64,000 bases of DNA from Mangrovibacter yixingensis (GCF_020523985.1 NZ_JAIVKM010000003.1:310001-374000), one strand, 5' to 3'; shown: positions 20,632 to 29,961, numbered from the stretch's first letter. The notes: a model not told the origin generated them from the letters alone. Made by a program: numbers and translations.

Positions 20632-21207
20632 TCATCCAACCACTGCTTCACTAACCATACGGTGTGTAACCCAGTTAAATAATGCGCCCAAATCGCCACC
20701 ATCTTCACTCTGTTCCAGGGTGTAAACCGGCCCAATTCCCATGGGACAGGCTGATTGCGCTAACAAAGCCAATTCAGGCAAATATTCCTCCCCAGGATGG
20801 CCCGGTTTGCGGTGTTCAAGGCGGCTTGAATATCTGGCCACAGCCAATTCCGGCGAAACGTGATTCCAAACCTCCAACACCTCATCTACCCGAGCCTGGT
20901 GCAAAAAAAACTGTAATTTTTCGCGGGACTGAAACCCAAACCAGGCATCAACAAGCCAGACACAATTCACCGGGGCCGACGCAATAACCGACCAGATAAC
21001 CGAATAAGCCGCACACCCAAGCTGGCGGTTAAGTGGGCGGTCAATTGCCGGGAACTGCGCCATAAAGGGTTCTTTAATGTCATCAAGTGTGAGTGAAGGC
21101 AGGCCGAATTGCTGTGAAAGCGCCTGGGTGATGGTGCTTTTACCGGAAGCCGGAACACCATTAACCAAAATCACCGTTTTACGTTCAGCACTCATTAATT
21201 GTTTCAT
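20632..21207 (-). CDS. P-loop NTPase/kinase-like protein at the end of a PTS operon
   Basis: 191 residues. Walker A GVPASGKST lies at residues 17-25 of the longest reading, in the arrangement of small-molecule kinases and AAA-like nucleotide kinases, followed by LTLDDIKEPF. No second specific motif is recognised. It overlaps the EIIA gene by 4 bp and is the last gene of the operon, so phosphorylation of a sugar intermediate is plausible but unproven. Confidence 0.75.
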   Translation of the reverse strand: MKQLMSAERKTVILVNGVPASGKSTITQALSQQFGLPSLTLDDIKEPFMAQFPAIDRPLNRQLGCAAYSVIWSVIASAPVNCVWLVDAWFGFQSREKLQFFLHQARVDEVLEVWNHVSPELAVARYSSRLEHRKPGHPGEEYLPELALLAQSACPMGIGPVYTLEQSEDGGDLGALFNWVTHRMVSEAVVG

Positions 21208-21641
21208 AGCAATGCTGTCACCTCCTCTTTGCTGCGCGCTGCCCGCAAGCTGGATAATCTGGCGTCGTTATCCAGTAAATCGACGATTGCGCGAATCCCT
21301 TCCTCAATATGCTTATTGCTATCCTGAGCGCCGAATAAAATAACAATGTCAGCAGCCTCACTGCCTGCAAAGCTGACCGGATGTTTAAGCAGAACCAGGC
21401 TAAAACAGGTGCGGGAAACACCGTTTTCCGGGCGAGCGTGAGGTATGGCGATACCTTCATCAAAAACATAATACGCGCCGTGTTCGAGCGTGTTTTTGAT
21501 TACAGCTTCCCCATAGTTTTGTGAAATAAAACCTTTATTCACTAATGGGTTGGCTGCCTGGCGAATCACATCCTGCCAGTTATCAATTTCTACCCCAACC
21601 TGAATGGCATCGGCTTCTAACAGCAAATCTTTAATGGACAT
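21204..21641 (-). CDS. PTS EIIA component, mannitol/fructose/ascorbate type
   Basis: 145 residues of the EIIA-2 fold. The phosphorylated His is His68 in GIAIPHARPE. ATG 21641 has AGGGAG five bases upstream and is better than the in-frame GTG two codons earlier. It supplies phosphate to the EIIB protein encoded in the same operon, which otherwise lacks an EIIA. Confidence 0.88.
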   Translation of the reverse strand: MSIKDLLLEADAIQVGVEIDNWQDVIRQAANPLVNKGFISQNYGEAVIKNTLEHGAYYVFDEGIAIPHARPENGVSRTCFSLVLLKHPVSFAGSEAADIVILFGAQDSNKHIEEGIRAIVDLLDNDARLSSLRAARSKEEVTALL

Positions 21642-21650
21642 GCGCACTCC

Positions 21651-21920
21651 CTAAATATTATGGCGAATAATATTTCGCAGTTCATCAATTCGTGTAAACA
21701 ACGTATCAACCTGAGACCGGTAAACAGGGCTGGCCGCATAGATACGTAGTGCACGGTTATATTCCAGCATTAACGCTTTCTGTGCTTCATTATTATTGGG
21801 CTGAGTTGCCAAACATTGCTCCAGTTGCGCTATTTGTTCCGACAATAACTGTGCCTGCTGATTATTATCTTCCTGGTCAACGGGCTTCTTTTGCCATAAT
21901 GCTTTAAGCGAATTAAACAT
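21651..21920 (-). CDS. Small protein of unknown function in the PTS operon
   Basis: 89 residues from ATG 21920 (MFNSLKALWQKKP), preceded by GGAG. It is polar, glutamine-rich and helical with coiled-coil-like heptads (LLSEQIAQLEQCL); no signal or membrane segment. It lies between the aldolase and EIIA genes in the same direction (9 bp before EIIA), so it is very likely translated with them. No family is recognised. Confidence 0.65.
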   Translation of the reverse strand: MFNSLKALWQKKPVDQEDNNQQAQLLSEQIAQLEQCLATQPNNNEAQKALMLEYNRALRIYAASPVYRSQVDTLFTRIDELRNIIRHNI

Positions 21921-21990
21921 AGCTGACTCCAGCCCCGACGGGTGCCGGGGCACCAGGGTGAGTGATAAAAAATAAAGAACAGAGGGATAT

Positions 21991-22833
21991 TTATTTAAAC
22001 AGAGCCATCTTTTCCATTAATACCTGGGTAACCGCTTCGTTAGCCGGAATTAAAAATTTCCGCACGCTATCGTTCACCTTGCCCTTTTCAAAGGTGGTTT
22101 TACACTGACCCACCCACTGCACATTCATTTCTGTGCCCACATTCACTTTATTGATCCCTTCGGTAACCGCCAGGCGCATATCTTCATCGCTCACACCTGT
22201 CCCACCATGTAATACCAGTGGTGTACGCGTTGCTTCACTGATAGCTTTTAAACGTTCGTGGCGGATTTGCGCTTTACCGGTATACAAACCGTGCACTGTG
22301 CCAACAGAGACCGCCAACATATCGACCTGCGTTTCATTCACAAAACGCACGGCATCTTCCACGGTAGTAATGGTGATGTCTTCATCTGCCACGGCTTTGC
22401 CATCTTCCGAGCCACCAATGGCCCCCAATTCTCCTTCTACAGTGATATTTTTCGGGCGAGCCATTTCTACCACAATACGGGTATTGGCAATATTGTCATC
22501 AATATTAAGATGAGAGCCATCGTACATTACTGATGAAAAACCGGCATTCATTGCCGTTTCAATCGAAGTAATATCAGAGCAGTGATCCAGATGCAGGCAA
22601 GTTGGCACGTTTTCACTTTCCGCCAGGGAGCAAACAGAATCCACCAATAATTTATAACCCAAATACTGTGCTGTTCCGGTAGATATCTGAATCATTAATG
22701 GGCTATTACTTTTTTGCGCAGCCCGAAAATAAGCAGGTAACATTTCAATACAATGTAAGTTAAATGAACCAATGGCTTTAAATTTTCGCTCTTGAGCAAT
22801 ATGTAAAATATCTTTGAAATTAAGCAGGCTCAT
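21991..22833 (-). CDS. Class II aldolase (fructose-bisphosphate/tagatose-bisphosphate family)
   Basis: 280 residues from ATG 22833. Zinc ligands and active-site motifs of GatY/KbaY/Fba are visible: LHLDHCSD, EGELGAIGG, SVGTVHGLY and VLHGGTGVSDEDMR. It cleaves a ketose bisphosphate into two trioses. It overlaps the EIIC gene by 14 bp. Together with the kinase-like first gene it forms a complete path from imported sugar phosphate to triose phosphate. Confidence 0.9.
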   Translation of the reverse strand: MSLLNFKDILHIAQERKFKAIGSFNLHCIEMLPAYFRAAQKSNSPLMIQISTGTAQYLGYKLLVDSVCSLAESENVPTCLHLDHCSDITSIETAMNAGFSSVMYDGSHLNIDDNIANTRIVVEMARPKNITVEGELGAIGGSEDGKAVADEDITITTVEDAVRFVNETQVDMLAVSVGTVHGLYTGKAQIRHERLKAISEATRTPLVLHGGTGVSDEDMRLAVTEGINKVNVGTEMNVQWVGQCKTTFEKGKVNDSVRKFLIPANEAVTQVLMEKMALFK

Positions 22834-24187
22834 GACCTTTCTCCCCTTTAGGATTAACGGACTTACCATTTACAAACCAGGCAAGGGCGGCAACAAACAC
22901 AATAAACAAGGCAACAAATAGCCAGTTATTTTGGAATGCATGCCCCAGTACCAGGCCAGAACTGATTACATCTGAGTCACTAAATGTGACGCCATTAAAA
23001 CCGTAACTTTCCAGCATTGGCACCAAAATAGACGGCAGGAAAGTAATAAACAGACCATGGACAACACCGCCAATCATGGCACCACGCCGCCCACCGAGAG
23101 CATTGCCGAAAACACCCGCAGTGCCGCCAGCAAAAAAGTTTGTTAATAACCCAGGCAAAATCATTGCCATGCCGAACATGGGGAAAACCAGCATGCCGAT
23201 AATAGAACCCACCGTTGTGGCTAAAAAGCCGACGATGACGGCATTTGGGGCATAAGGGAAAAGAACCGGGCAATCCAGTGCGGGCTTGGCATCCGGCACA
23301 ATACGCATGGCGATCCCCCGGAATGCAGGCACCAATTCGTTAAGCAGTAAACGCACCCCGCTATAGAGGACAAACACCCCGGCGACAAACTGGATAGATT
23401 GCATAAACGCATACATCAGGTAGTTCATGCCACCAGAAAACTGAGCTATATAAGCAGGGCCTGCTGCCAGCGCCGGGATCAGGTACATTGGCACCATCAC
23501 CACAGCCATCGACAAATAGGTATCTTGCAGGAACTTGAAATTATCTGGCAGGACAAGGTCTTCCGTGGAACGGGAACCCTTGCCAACAACTTTTGCCACC
23601 GCCGCCTGAACCAGGTAACCAATAGTACAAAAATGCCCAAGAGCAACGTCATCTGAACCGGTAATTCGCCGCACCACAGGTTGTGCCAGCGCGGGCATCA
23701 GCACAGCCATAATCCCACCGAAGACACCACCAGTAAGGATGAGGGGTAAACCTGTCAGGCCAGCTTTGTAGCCAATAACGGTGCCAATCGTTGCCATCCA
23801 GAGCAACGCCTGCCCGGTCAGGAAGATGTACTTAAAGGGTGAAAGGCGCGCCACCAGGATATTGACGGCAAATATCACCATCAGTGTTAAAGCAACCTCT
23901 GAACCCAGCTCGCGGTTTGCCAGCCCGGCAATGGCGGCTACATCGGTGATATACCCTTTCATGCCGAAGCCATGGGTAAAAATGTCGTTCAGGAAAGTCA
24001 GTGTGGCGACAATAATGTTGATGCCTGCCATCATTATCAGAAAGCCCAGCAATGTTTTAAATGTGCCTTCCGCTATCTTTCCGGGAGATTTCTTTTGCAG
24101 AATCAACCCCAGCATGGCAATAAATGCCACCAGGATAGAAGCCTGGCCAAGCAGGTCTTTCACAATAAATGAAATAATACTATTCAT
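22820..24187 (-). CDS. PTS EIIC component, ascorbate (UlaA/SgaT) family
   Basis: 455 residues with about eleven membrane segments. KTLLGFLIMMAGINI, LALDC-like PALDCPVLFPYAPNAVIVGF and NALGGRRGAMIGG align with UlaA. A lactonase, decarboxylase or other ula catabolic gene is absent; instead a kinase and aldolase accompany it, so the sugar is probably not ascorbate. It overlaps EIIB upstream (8 bp) and the aldolase downstream. Confidence 0.88.
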   Translation of the reverse strand: MNSIISFIVKDLLGQASILVAFIAMLGLILQKKSPGKIAEGTFKTLLGFLIMMAGINIIVATLTFLNDIFTHGFGMKGYITDVAAIAGLANRELGSEVALTLMVIFAVNILVARLSPFKYIFLTGQALLWMATIGTVIGYKAGLTGLPLILTGGVFGGIMAVLMPALAQPVVRRITGSDDVALGHFCTIGYLVQAAVAKVVGKGSRSTEDLVLPDNFKFLQDTYLSMAVVMVPMYLIPALAAGPAYIAQFSGGMNYLMYAFMQSIQFVAGVFVLYSGVRLLLNELVPAFRGIAMRIVPDAKPALDCPVLFPYAPNAVIVGFLATTVGSIIGMLVFPMFGMAMILPGLLTNFFAGGTAGVFGNALGGRRGAMIGGVVHGLFITFLPSILVPMLESYGFNGVTFSDSDVISSGLVLGHAFQNNWLFVALFIVFVAALAWFVNGKSVNPKGEKGHEPA

Positions 24188-24494
24188 GATCAGCCACCAT
24201 TAAATTTTGTGCTTTCATAAATGCGACTATTTTTGTTTCTATCTCCTCTTTATCCGTTAATTTATTAAGGATAATAACGCGTTTAGCTTCCTCTTCGTTG
24301 GCATCGGCCGTTAAAATATCCGCGAATGTTTTGGAGGTTAAAATAATATCGGATTTAAATGCTCCCGCTTCAGATACAGTGGTGTGCTCAATTTGAGCCG
24401 GGATCTCCAGTTTTTTAAGAACAGCTTTAGCGGTCATTTCAATGGCAAAGCTTGAGCCGAGGCCGCAGCCACATACGCAAAGTACTTTTAACAT
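24180..24494 (-). CDS. PTS EIIB component, ascorbate/lactose-type
   Basis: 104 residues from ATG 24494, which has GAGGAG upstream. The phosphocysteine is Cys8 in VLCVCGCGLGSSFAIEM, the UlaB/SgaB pattern. It takes phosphate from the EIIA of this operon and passes it to the sugar bound by EIIC. Confidence 0.9.
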   Translation of the reverse strand: MLKVLCVCGCGLGSSFAIEMTAKAVLKKLEIPAQIEHTTVSEAGAFKSDIILTSKTFADILTADANEEEAKRVIILNKLTDKEEIETKIVAFMKAQNLMVADHE

Positions 24495-24505
24495 GTAGGG
24501 TCTCC

Positions 24506-25489
24506 TCAAAGGATATTGAGCTGCCTTGCAAGTTTATAATGATGCCCTTCAGTATCGACCAGGCGTTTCTGCATACTAATTAAATCGATGGGAATAGGTT
24601 TATTACTCGAATTAATAACAATGGCTTTATTACGCATTCCAGACTGAATACAACGAACAATCTCGCTTGCCATAATCGTTCCCTGATAAATCTCCTCACA
24701 AGTTGGGTCGCCACTACGTAAACCAAAACCGATAATGGTCTTACGGATACGCACGCCAATTTGTGGTTCCAACTGTTTTATCATGGTGTCTATCGCCCCC
24801 TGAAAACCGGGCGAATACTCACGTGTATAACCTTCCGAACAAAGGATAATCACGCTGTTTTGCTCGGCCAACTTATGCTGAATCCGGGATATTAGTTCAG
24901 CAACGGGCAGTTGTTTTTCCGGGATCAGTGCAATATCTGCATTGCTCTTGATAGCGGCCTGCAAAGTCAGTTCTCCACAGTAACCGCCAAGGACTTCAAT
25001 CATAAATACTCGCCCAGGAAGTGCCCTTCCGGTATTACGTAATTTGGATACTTCCTGGCGAATTTGTTCACAAGCCGTTGAGAAACCAATGGTGTAATCA
25101 CTGCCGAATACATCATTATCAATCGTCATACCCACACCAAAACAATTAACATCAAATTCACTAAGGGTATTCAGAAATTGTAAAGAACCATCGCCACCTG
25201 CCATGATTAATATATCAATATGCAGTGATTTTAGTTTTTTACTGATTTCACTGTATTCAGCACGCATTAACTTTCTTTGCGTCCTGCCGGATGTAATTAT
25301 TGGCATAGATGAAATTGAGAAATCCACCAAATCACGCCATAAAATCTCATGGTGTTTTTTCTCCAGCAATCCAGGGATCCCGCCATTAAATAGCGTAATA
25401 TCTGCCTTCGCCAGCCTGGCTATCTGGAAAATAAAATTATTTATCCCTGAAACATCTCCGCCACTTACGACAATACCGATTTTCATCAT
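24506..25489 (-). CDS. Divergent 6-phosphofructokinase-like kinase
   Basis: 327 residues of the PfkA fold. ATP and sugar motifs AGGDGS, TIDNDVFGSDYTIGF and IEVLGGYCGELTLQ are kept; TIDND supplies the catalytic Asp. Diverged positions: E. coli MGRYCGD is LGGYCGE here, so the effector/substrate Arg is Gly, and the QRGG loop is LRSGDPT. It could phosphorylate tagatose 6-phosphate or another ketose phosphate rather than fructose 6-phosphate. First gene of the PTS-aldolase operon. Confidence 0.85.
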   Translation of the reverse strand: MMKIGIVVSGGDVSGINNFIFQIARLAKADITLFNGGIPGLLEKKHHEILWRDLVDFSISSMPIITSGRTQRKLMRAEYSEISKKLKSLHIDILIMAGGDGSLQFLNTLSEFDVNCFGVGMTIDNDVFGSDYTIGFSTACEQIRQEVSKLRNTGRALPGRVFMIEVLGGYCGELTLQAAIKSNADIALIPEKQLPVAELISRIQHKLAEQNSVIILCSEGYTREYSPGFQGAIDTMIKQLEPQIGVRIRKTIIGFGLRSGDPTCEEIYQGTIMASEIVRCIQSGMRNKAIVINSSNKPIPIDLISMQKRLVDTEGHHYKLARQLNIL

Positions 25490-25599
25490 TTGCCCTTATT
25501 GCTTGCGACACCCACATTTTTCCCTGAGTGCAAGCCCTGTATTTGCAACGGAGATCTCAAAAACTGGATAAATGAATAACTGCAGGTCATTGACAAGGT

Positions 25600-25651
25600 G
25601 GTTTGTTAAAGTTTATTTGTGAATTAAATCACATTTAAAATTTAACAAACC
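25600..25651. promoter_or_regulatory. 52-bp palindromic control site centred on a perfect CRP box
   Basis: TGTGA-ATTAAA-TCACA at 25618-25633 is a perfect CRP half-site pair. GGTTTGTTAAA (25600-25610) and TTTAACAAACC (25641-25651) flank it symmetrically; both centres fall on 25625.5. The site lies 111 bp upstream of the kinase start, in the only long gap before the PTS operon. CRP activation is strongly suggested; the protein for the outer arms is unknown. Confidence 0.8.
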
Positions 25652-25792
25652 CCAGGCGTCGGATATTTTTATTGCGGAAATACAGTGAGTTATTGAATAG
25701 CCGGAGAAAAAGAATTCAGTATTGGAAACTGCCGATAATAGCCAAAAGATGCGATGATAATTTTGTGAGCATTCCCGCATTTTTTCCCGTCT

Positions 25793-25823
25793 ACAGGTGC
25801 CATTAAGGCACCTGTTTATTTTT
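25793..25823 (+). terminator. Intrinsic terminator reading on the plus strand, without a known plus-strand gene
   Basis: ACAGGTGCC (25793-25801) pairs perfectly with GGCACCTGT (25807-25815), followed on the plus strand by TTTATTTTT. All neighbouring genes are minus strand, so it may end a small RNA or an antisense transcript from the PTS promoter region. The other 435-bp gap contents (25490-25924) are the control site and no gene. Confidence 0.5.
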
Positions 25824-25924
25824 GAGCGGGATAACCCCACATGGAAAATGCCAGATGTAATAGCGAAAACAGGCACCATAAACACCAACCTGGCAGCACC
25901 AAAAAAGTGATGCAAGTAATGTAC

Positions 25925-26866
25925 TCAGCGCGTCAACAACCAGCGAGCGGTATGCTCATCGGTAACCAGGCCATTAATCCAGCCCCCTTTCAGCGCGGCT
26001 AAAATCGCCGGGCGTTTGTAATCGCCGCAGGCCACACCAATACGCGGGCAGGCATTTTTGCGAATATCATAACTGGTTATCAACTGGTTGATTTCGCTGT
26101 TAACGACATTACCGTCAACATCAATAAACCGCCCCAAAATTTCGCCCACTGAGCCACACGCGGTGAGTTCATCCAGTTGCTCCCGGTTAATGAACCCGTC
26201 TTTATAAATTGGGCTTTGCTCACCTAATGGCCCCACGCCAACAAAAATAACGTCAGACAAATTCGCTAACTCAGTCACGTTATTAAACAGGCGGCTTGAG
26301 CACCACATTGCGTGTTCATCATTGGTTTGTGCATAGCGCGGTGCTGGCCACTGAGAATATTTGGCTTCGAGTTTACGCGCTAACAGCAAGGGCACATCGT
26401 CGTAGTAATTGCACTGGCCGTTTTCATCCATGGCACTAATCAACGCAACACAGCGGGCGTTCTTGCAATTAAAATCGATGCGTTGAATGGTTTTTTTCAG
26501 GGTAAACCCTGAGCCAATACCAATAATTTTCGGTGTATCGGCCCGTAGAAAACGGGACATCACCTGGTAGCAGCCAAATGCCACGCTATCGAGAATACTG
26601 TCTTCACTGTAGACCGGCACAATATTGCATTCATGCAGTTGGTATTTTTCCTGCAACAACTGCGCATAATCAAGGCAGTTCGCCACCGGGTGGTGCAAAC
26701 CAATTGAAACAATCCCCTCTTCTTTCGCCGCCGCAATCAGCCGCTGGACTACCGGCCTTGAAGTCCCTAACTGGGTAGCTATTTCACTCTGATTCTGCCC
26801 GGCAATGTAGTACATCCATGCCGCCCGCACTTTTTGGTCCAGCCTGGCATCATCTTCTTTGCTCAT
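25925..26866 (-). CDS. dalR: SorC/DeoR-type sugar-binding regulator of arabinitol catabolism
   Basis: 313 residues from ATG 26866 (AGGG upstream). An N-terminal helix-turn-helix (about 23-48: NQSEIATQLGTSRPVVQRLIA) is followed by the SorC effector domain (GIGSGFTLKKTI, VGVGPLGEQSP). It is divergent from dalD across a 219-bp promoter region, as in Klebsiella dalR-dalD. It should control dalDKT in response to D-arabinitol or a phosphate derivative. The next gene clockwise on the same strand, the PTS kinase, starts 435 bp beyond. Confidence 0.88.
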   Translation of the reverse strand: MSKEDDARLDQKVRAAWMYYIAGQNQSEIATQLGTSRPVVQRLIAAAKEEGIVSIGLHHPVANCLDYAQLLQEKYQLHECNIVPVYSEDSILDSVAFGCYQVMSRFLRADTPKIIGIGSGFTLKKTIQRIDFNCKNARCVALISAMDENGQCNYYDDVPLLLARKLEAKYSQWPAPRYAQTNDEHAMWCSSRLFNNVTELANLSDVIFVGVGPLGEQSPIYKDGFINREQLDELTACGSVGEILGRFIDVDGNVVNSEINQLITSYDIRKNACPRIGVACGDYKRPAILAALKGGWINGLVTDEHTARWLLTR

Positions 26867-26976
26867 GTTTCCCTGCCTTATTCCTGCACCTGTGGGCATT
26901 TTACCCCCGGTAATAACCGCATTCTGGCGGGAAGATCATAGTGAGGCAAGTACTCTTGTAATAATTAAATGCACAT

Positions 26977-27035
26977 TATTGGTCATTTGTATTTTTATTG
27001 GTCTTTTGCTCTTTTGTGATCTATAGCTCTATAAT
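26977..27035 (+). promoter_or_regulatory. dalD promoter with tandem candidate DalR sites
   Basis: TATTGGTCATTTG (26977-26989) and TATTGGTCTTTTG (26996-27008) are direct repeats 19 bp apart, matching at 12 of 13 bases. A TATAAT -10 box lies at 27030-27035, with TTGCTC 18 bp before it. A small palindrome ATTGATCAAAT overlaps the -10/start zone. Assignment to DalR is by position. Confidence 0.5.
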
Positions 27036-27085
27036 TGATCAAATGATTTCATAGAGTGTGCCCACACCTTAATGGAGAACAGAGC

Positions 27086-28453
27086 ATGAACAATCAATTC
27101 ACATGGCTTCATATCGGTTTGGGTTCTTTTCACCGTGCACATCAGGCCTGGTACCTGCACAGCCTGATTGCCGCAGGCGATAACCGCTGGCACATTGCCG
27201 CCGGTAACATCCGCCCTGATTCAGAAAACGTTCTTCAGGCACTGAAAGCGCAGAATGGCCGTTATGTCCTGGAAACCGTTAGCCCGGAAGGGGAAAGAAA
27301 ATACGAAGAGATCACCTCTATTCAAAAGCTCATTCCCTGGCAAGAAAACCTCCAGCCACTGATTGACGAAGGGGCCAAGCCGGAAACCAAAGTGATCGCG
27401 TTTACTGTCACTGAAGGCGGGTACTACCTGAATACCCAGCACCAACTGGATGCCAGCAACCCGGATTTGGCTGCAGACCTGAAAGGCGCATGCAAGACGA
27501 TTTACGGCACCATTACCCGCATTCTTGAAGCGCGTATGGCGAAACAGGCAGGCCCGTTAACCCTGCTGTGCTGCGATAACGTCCGGCATAATGGCGAGCG
27601 TTTTCATGGTGGGTTAGTCGAATTTTTACAACAGACGGGCAAGCAAGCGGTGATTGACTGGATGGCGGCGAATACCACCAGCCCGAACACCATGGTAGAC
27701 CGTATTACACCACGCCCGGCACCAGACCTGCCGGCACGTATCAAAGAAAAAACCGGCATTGATGACAAAGCCCCGGTAATGGGTGAAACCTTTATTCAGT
27801 GGGTGGTGGAAGATAACTTCCGCGATGCACGGCCAGCGCTGGAAAACGTCGGGGTTGAACTGGTGTCTTCCGTTATTCCTTATGAAGAAGCCAAAATCCG
27901 CATTCTTAACTCATCCCACAGCTGCATTGCCTGGGCAGGTACGTTAATCGGCCAGCAATATATCCATGAAAGTACCCAGACCGATTTTATCTATGCCATT
28001 GCCAATCGTTATGTCACCGAAGATGTCATCCCTTGCCTTGGCGATAACGGCATTGACCTTGCCAGCTACCGCGATGTGGTGCTTAACCGCTTTACCAACC
28101 CGTATATTCAGGATACCAACCAGCGAGTTGCCGCAGACGGTTTCTCAAAAATCCCGGCGATGATCACGCCAACGCTGCTGGAATGCTACCAGCGTGGTGC
28201 CACCCCGGATGCCACCGCAATGCTGCCCGCCTTGTTCTTCGTGTTTATGGAGCAATGGCACAACGGCACGCTGCCCTATGAATACCAGGACGGCATTCTG
28301 GATGCCCCTGCCGTGCATGCCATGTTCAACGCGGCCGACCCCATTACTGTTTACGCCAGTAACAAAGCACTGTTTGGTGAACTGGCCTCACGCGCTGACT
28401 TCGCCGCGCTGCTACGCGCAAAAATTGCCGCTGTATACACACTGATTCAGTGA
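27086..28453 (+). CDS. dalD: D-arabinitol 4-dehydrogenase
   Basis: 455 residues, exactly the Klebsiella DalD length, from ATG 27086 with GGAG upstream. A polyol-specific long-chain dehydrogenase: N-terminal [13 protein letters not shown], central VVEDNF, and [10 protein letters not shown] carrying the catalytic Lys. It oxidises D-arabinitol to D-xylulose with NAD+. It is followed 9 bp later by the xylulokinase gene. Confidence 0.94.
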   Translation: MNNQFTWLHIGLGSFHRAHQAWYLHSLIAAGDNRWHIAAGNIRPDSENVLQALKAQNGRYVLETVSPEGERKYEEITSIQKLIPWQENLQPLIDEGAKPETKVIAFTVTEGGYYLNTQHQLDASNPDLAADLKGACKTIYGTITRILEARMAKQAGPLTLLCCDNVRHNGERFHGGLVEFLQQTGKQAVIDWMAANTTSPNTMVDRITPRPAPDLPARIKEKTGIDDKAPVMGETFIQWVVEDNFRDARPALENVGVELVSSVIPYEEAKIRILNSSHSCIAWAGTLIGQQYIHESTQTDFIYAIANRYVTEDVIPCLGDNGIDLASYRDVVLNRFTNPYIQDTNQRVAADGFSKIPAMITPTLLECYQRGATPDATAMLPALFFVFMEQWHNGTLPYEYQDGILDAPAVHAMFNAADPITVYASNKALFGELASRADFAALLRAKIAAVYTLIQ

Positions 28454-28462
28454 GGGCTAACT

Positions 28463-29926
28463 ATGTACTTAGGCATTGATCTTGGCACATCCGAAGTGAA
28501 AGCACTGGTCATTGATGACAACTACCACGTTGTTGCCACCCACAGTGCGCCCCTGAGCATCCAGCGGCCGCACCCGCACTGGTCTGAACAATCCCCCCAG
28601 GCATGGTGGGAAGCCACAGACTATTTGATGGCAACACTGAAAGAGAAATGCGGCCAGCACTGGTCGGCCATTAAAGCGATCGGTCTTTCCGGGCAAATGC
28701 ATGGTGCGGTGTTAATGGATAACCAGGGAGAAGTGATTCGGCCAGCCATTTTATGGAACGACACGCGCTGTGCACAGGAGTGCGCGGAGCTGGAAGAAAT
28801 CGCGCCGGAACTGCACGCCATTGCCGGTAACCTGGCGATGCCGGGGTTTACCGCTCCCAAGCTGCTTTGGGTACGCCGCCATGAAAGCGACAACTTTAAC
28901 CGCATCGCCACCGTGTTGCTGCCGAAAGATTACCTGCGCTTCAAAATGACAGGTAAGAAGGTCTCTGATATGTCTGACGCCGCAGGCACCCTGTGGCTGG
29001 ATGTGGCAAAACGGGACTGGTCAGATAGCCTGCTGGAGAAATGTGGGTTATCGCGCAGCAATATGCCGGAACTGGTGGAAGGTTGCGCGGTCTCTGCAAC
29101 GCTCAGCCCTGAAGTGGCAGAACACTGGGGGCTGAATGCTTCGGTGGTGGTCGCCGGTGGTGGTGGCGATAACGCGGTCAGCGCGATTGGTGTTGGCGCG
29201 GTCTCCCCGGGGGATGCATTTATCTCCCTGGGCACTTCCGGCGTTCTGTTTGTGGTAACCGACGCCTATCGCCCCGCGCCACAATCGGCGGTGCACGCCT
29301 TTTGCCATGTGCTGCCCAATTTATGGCACCAGATGAGCGTAATGCTGAGTGCAGCCAGTTGCCTGCAATGGTTTTGCCGCCTGACGGGCACCACTGAAAC
29401 GGCACTGCTGGAAGAGATAGAACAGTTAAGCGATAGCGAAAAAGCCCATGCACCGCTGTTCCTGCCTTACCTTTCTGGCGAGCGCACCCCCCATAACGAC
29501 CCGAACGCACGCGGCCTGTTCTGGGGGCTAACCCATGCCAGCCTGCGCGCGCAAATGGGCTATGCCGTTTTGGAAGGTGTTAGCTTCGGAATTGCCGATG
29601 GCCTGCGAGTGCTGCAAGAAAGCGGCACCGATATTACGCAATGCTCATTAGTTGGCGGCGGTGCCCGCAGCCCATTCTGGGCGCAACTGCTGGCAGACAT
29701 TCTCGATATGCCCGTTGTCACCCACAAAGGTGGTGAAACAGGTGGGGCTCTGGGCGCTGCCCGGCTGGCCTGCCTTGCGGCAGGTAAACCTATGGCAGAG
29801 GTGTGCAGCAAACCTGAAATCTACAAAACCTGGCAAGCGAACCCTGAACGCCACCAGACACTGATGGAGCGCTATAAACAATTCGCTGCTCTGTACCAAA
29901 ACGACATTACTTACCGTACTCATTAA
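28463..29926 (+). CDS. dalK: D-xylulokinase
   Basis: 487 residues of the FGGY sugar-kinase family. ATP-binding GIDLGTSEVKALVID (4-18) and the substrate region HGAVLMDNQGEVIRPAILWNDTR match XylB/DalK, and the C-terminal GGGARSPFWAQLLADIL signature is intact. It phosphorylates the D-xylulose made by DalD, feeding the pentose phosphate pathway. Confidence 0.93.
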   Translation: MYLGIDLGTSEVKALVIDDNYHVVATHSAPLSIQRPHPHWSEQSPQAWWEATDYLMATLKEKCGQHWSAIKAIGLSGQMHGAVLMDNQGEVIRPAILWNDTRCAQECAELEEIAPELHAIAGNLAMPGFTAPKLLWVRRHESDNFNRIATVLLPKDYLRFKMTGKKVSDMSDAAGTLWLDVAKRDWSDSLLEKCGLSRSNMPELVEGCAVSATLSPEVAEHWGLNASVVVAGGGGDNAVSAIGVGAVSPGDAFISLGTSGVLFVVTDAYRPAPQSAVHAFCHVLPNLWHQMSVMLSAASCLQWFCRLTGTTETALLEEIEQLSDSEKAHAPLFLPYLSGERTPHNDPNARGLFWGLTHASLRAQMGYAVLEGVSFGIADGLRVLQESGTDITQCSLVGGGARSPFWAQLLADILDMPVVTHKGGETGGALGAARLACLAAGKPMAEVCSKPEIYKTWQANPERHQTLMERYKQFAALYQNDITYRTH

Positions 29927-29942
29927 TTTTTATAACAAAACC

Positions 29943-29961
29943 CTCCGGCCCTGCGCCGGAG
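29943..29961 (+). terminator. Intercistronic hairpin between dalK and dalT
   Basis: CTCCGGC (29943-29949) pairs with GCCGGAG (29955-29961). There is no T tract; it may reduce read-through or protect the upstream mRNA, lowering transporter relative to enzyme levels. Confidence 0.45.
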
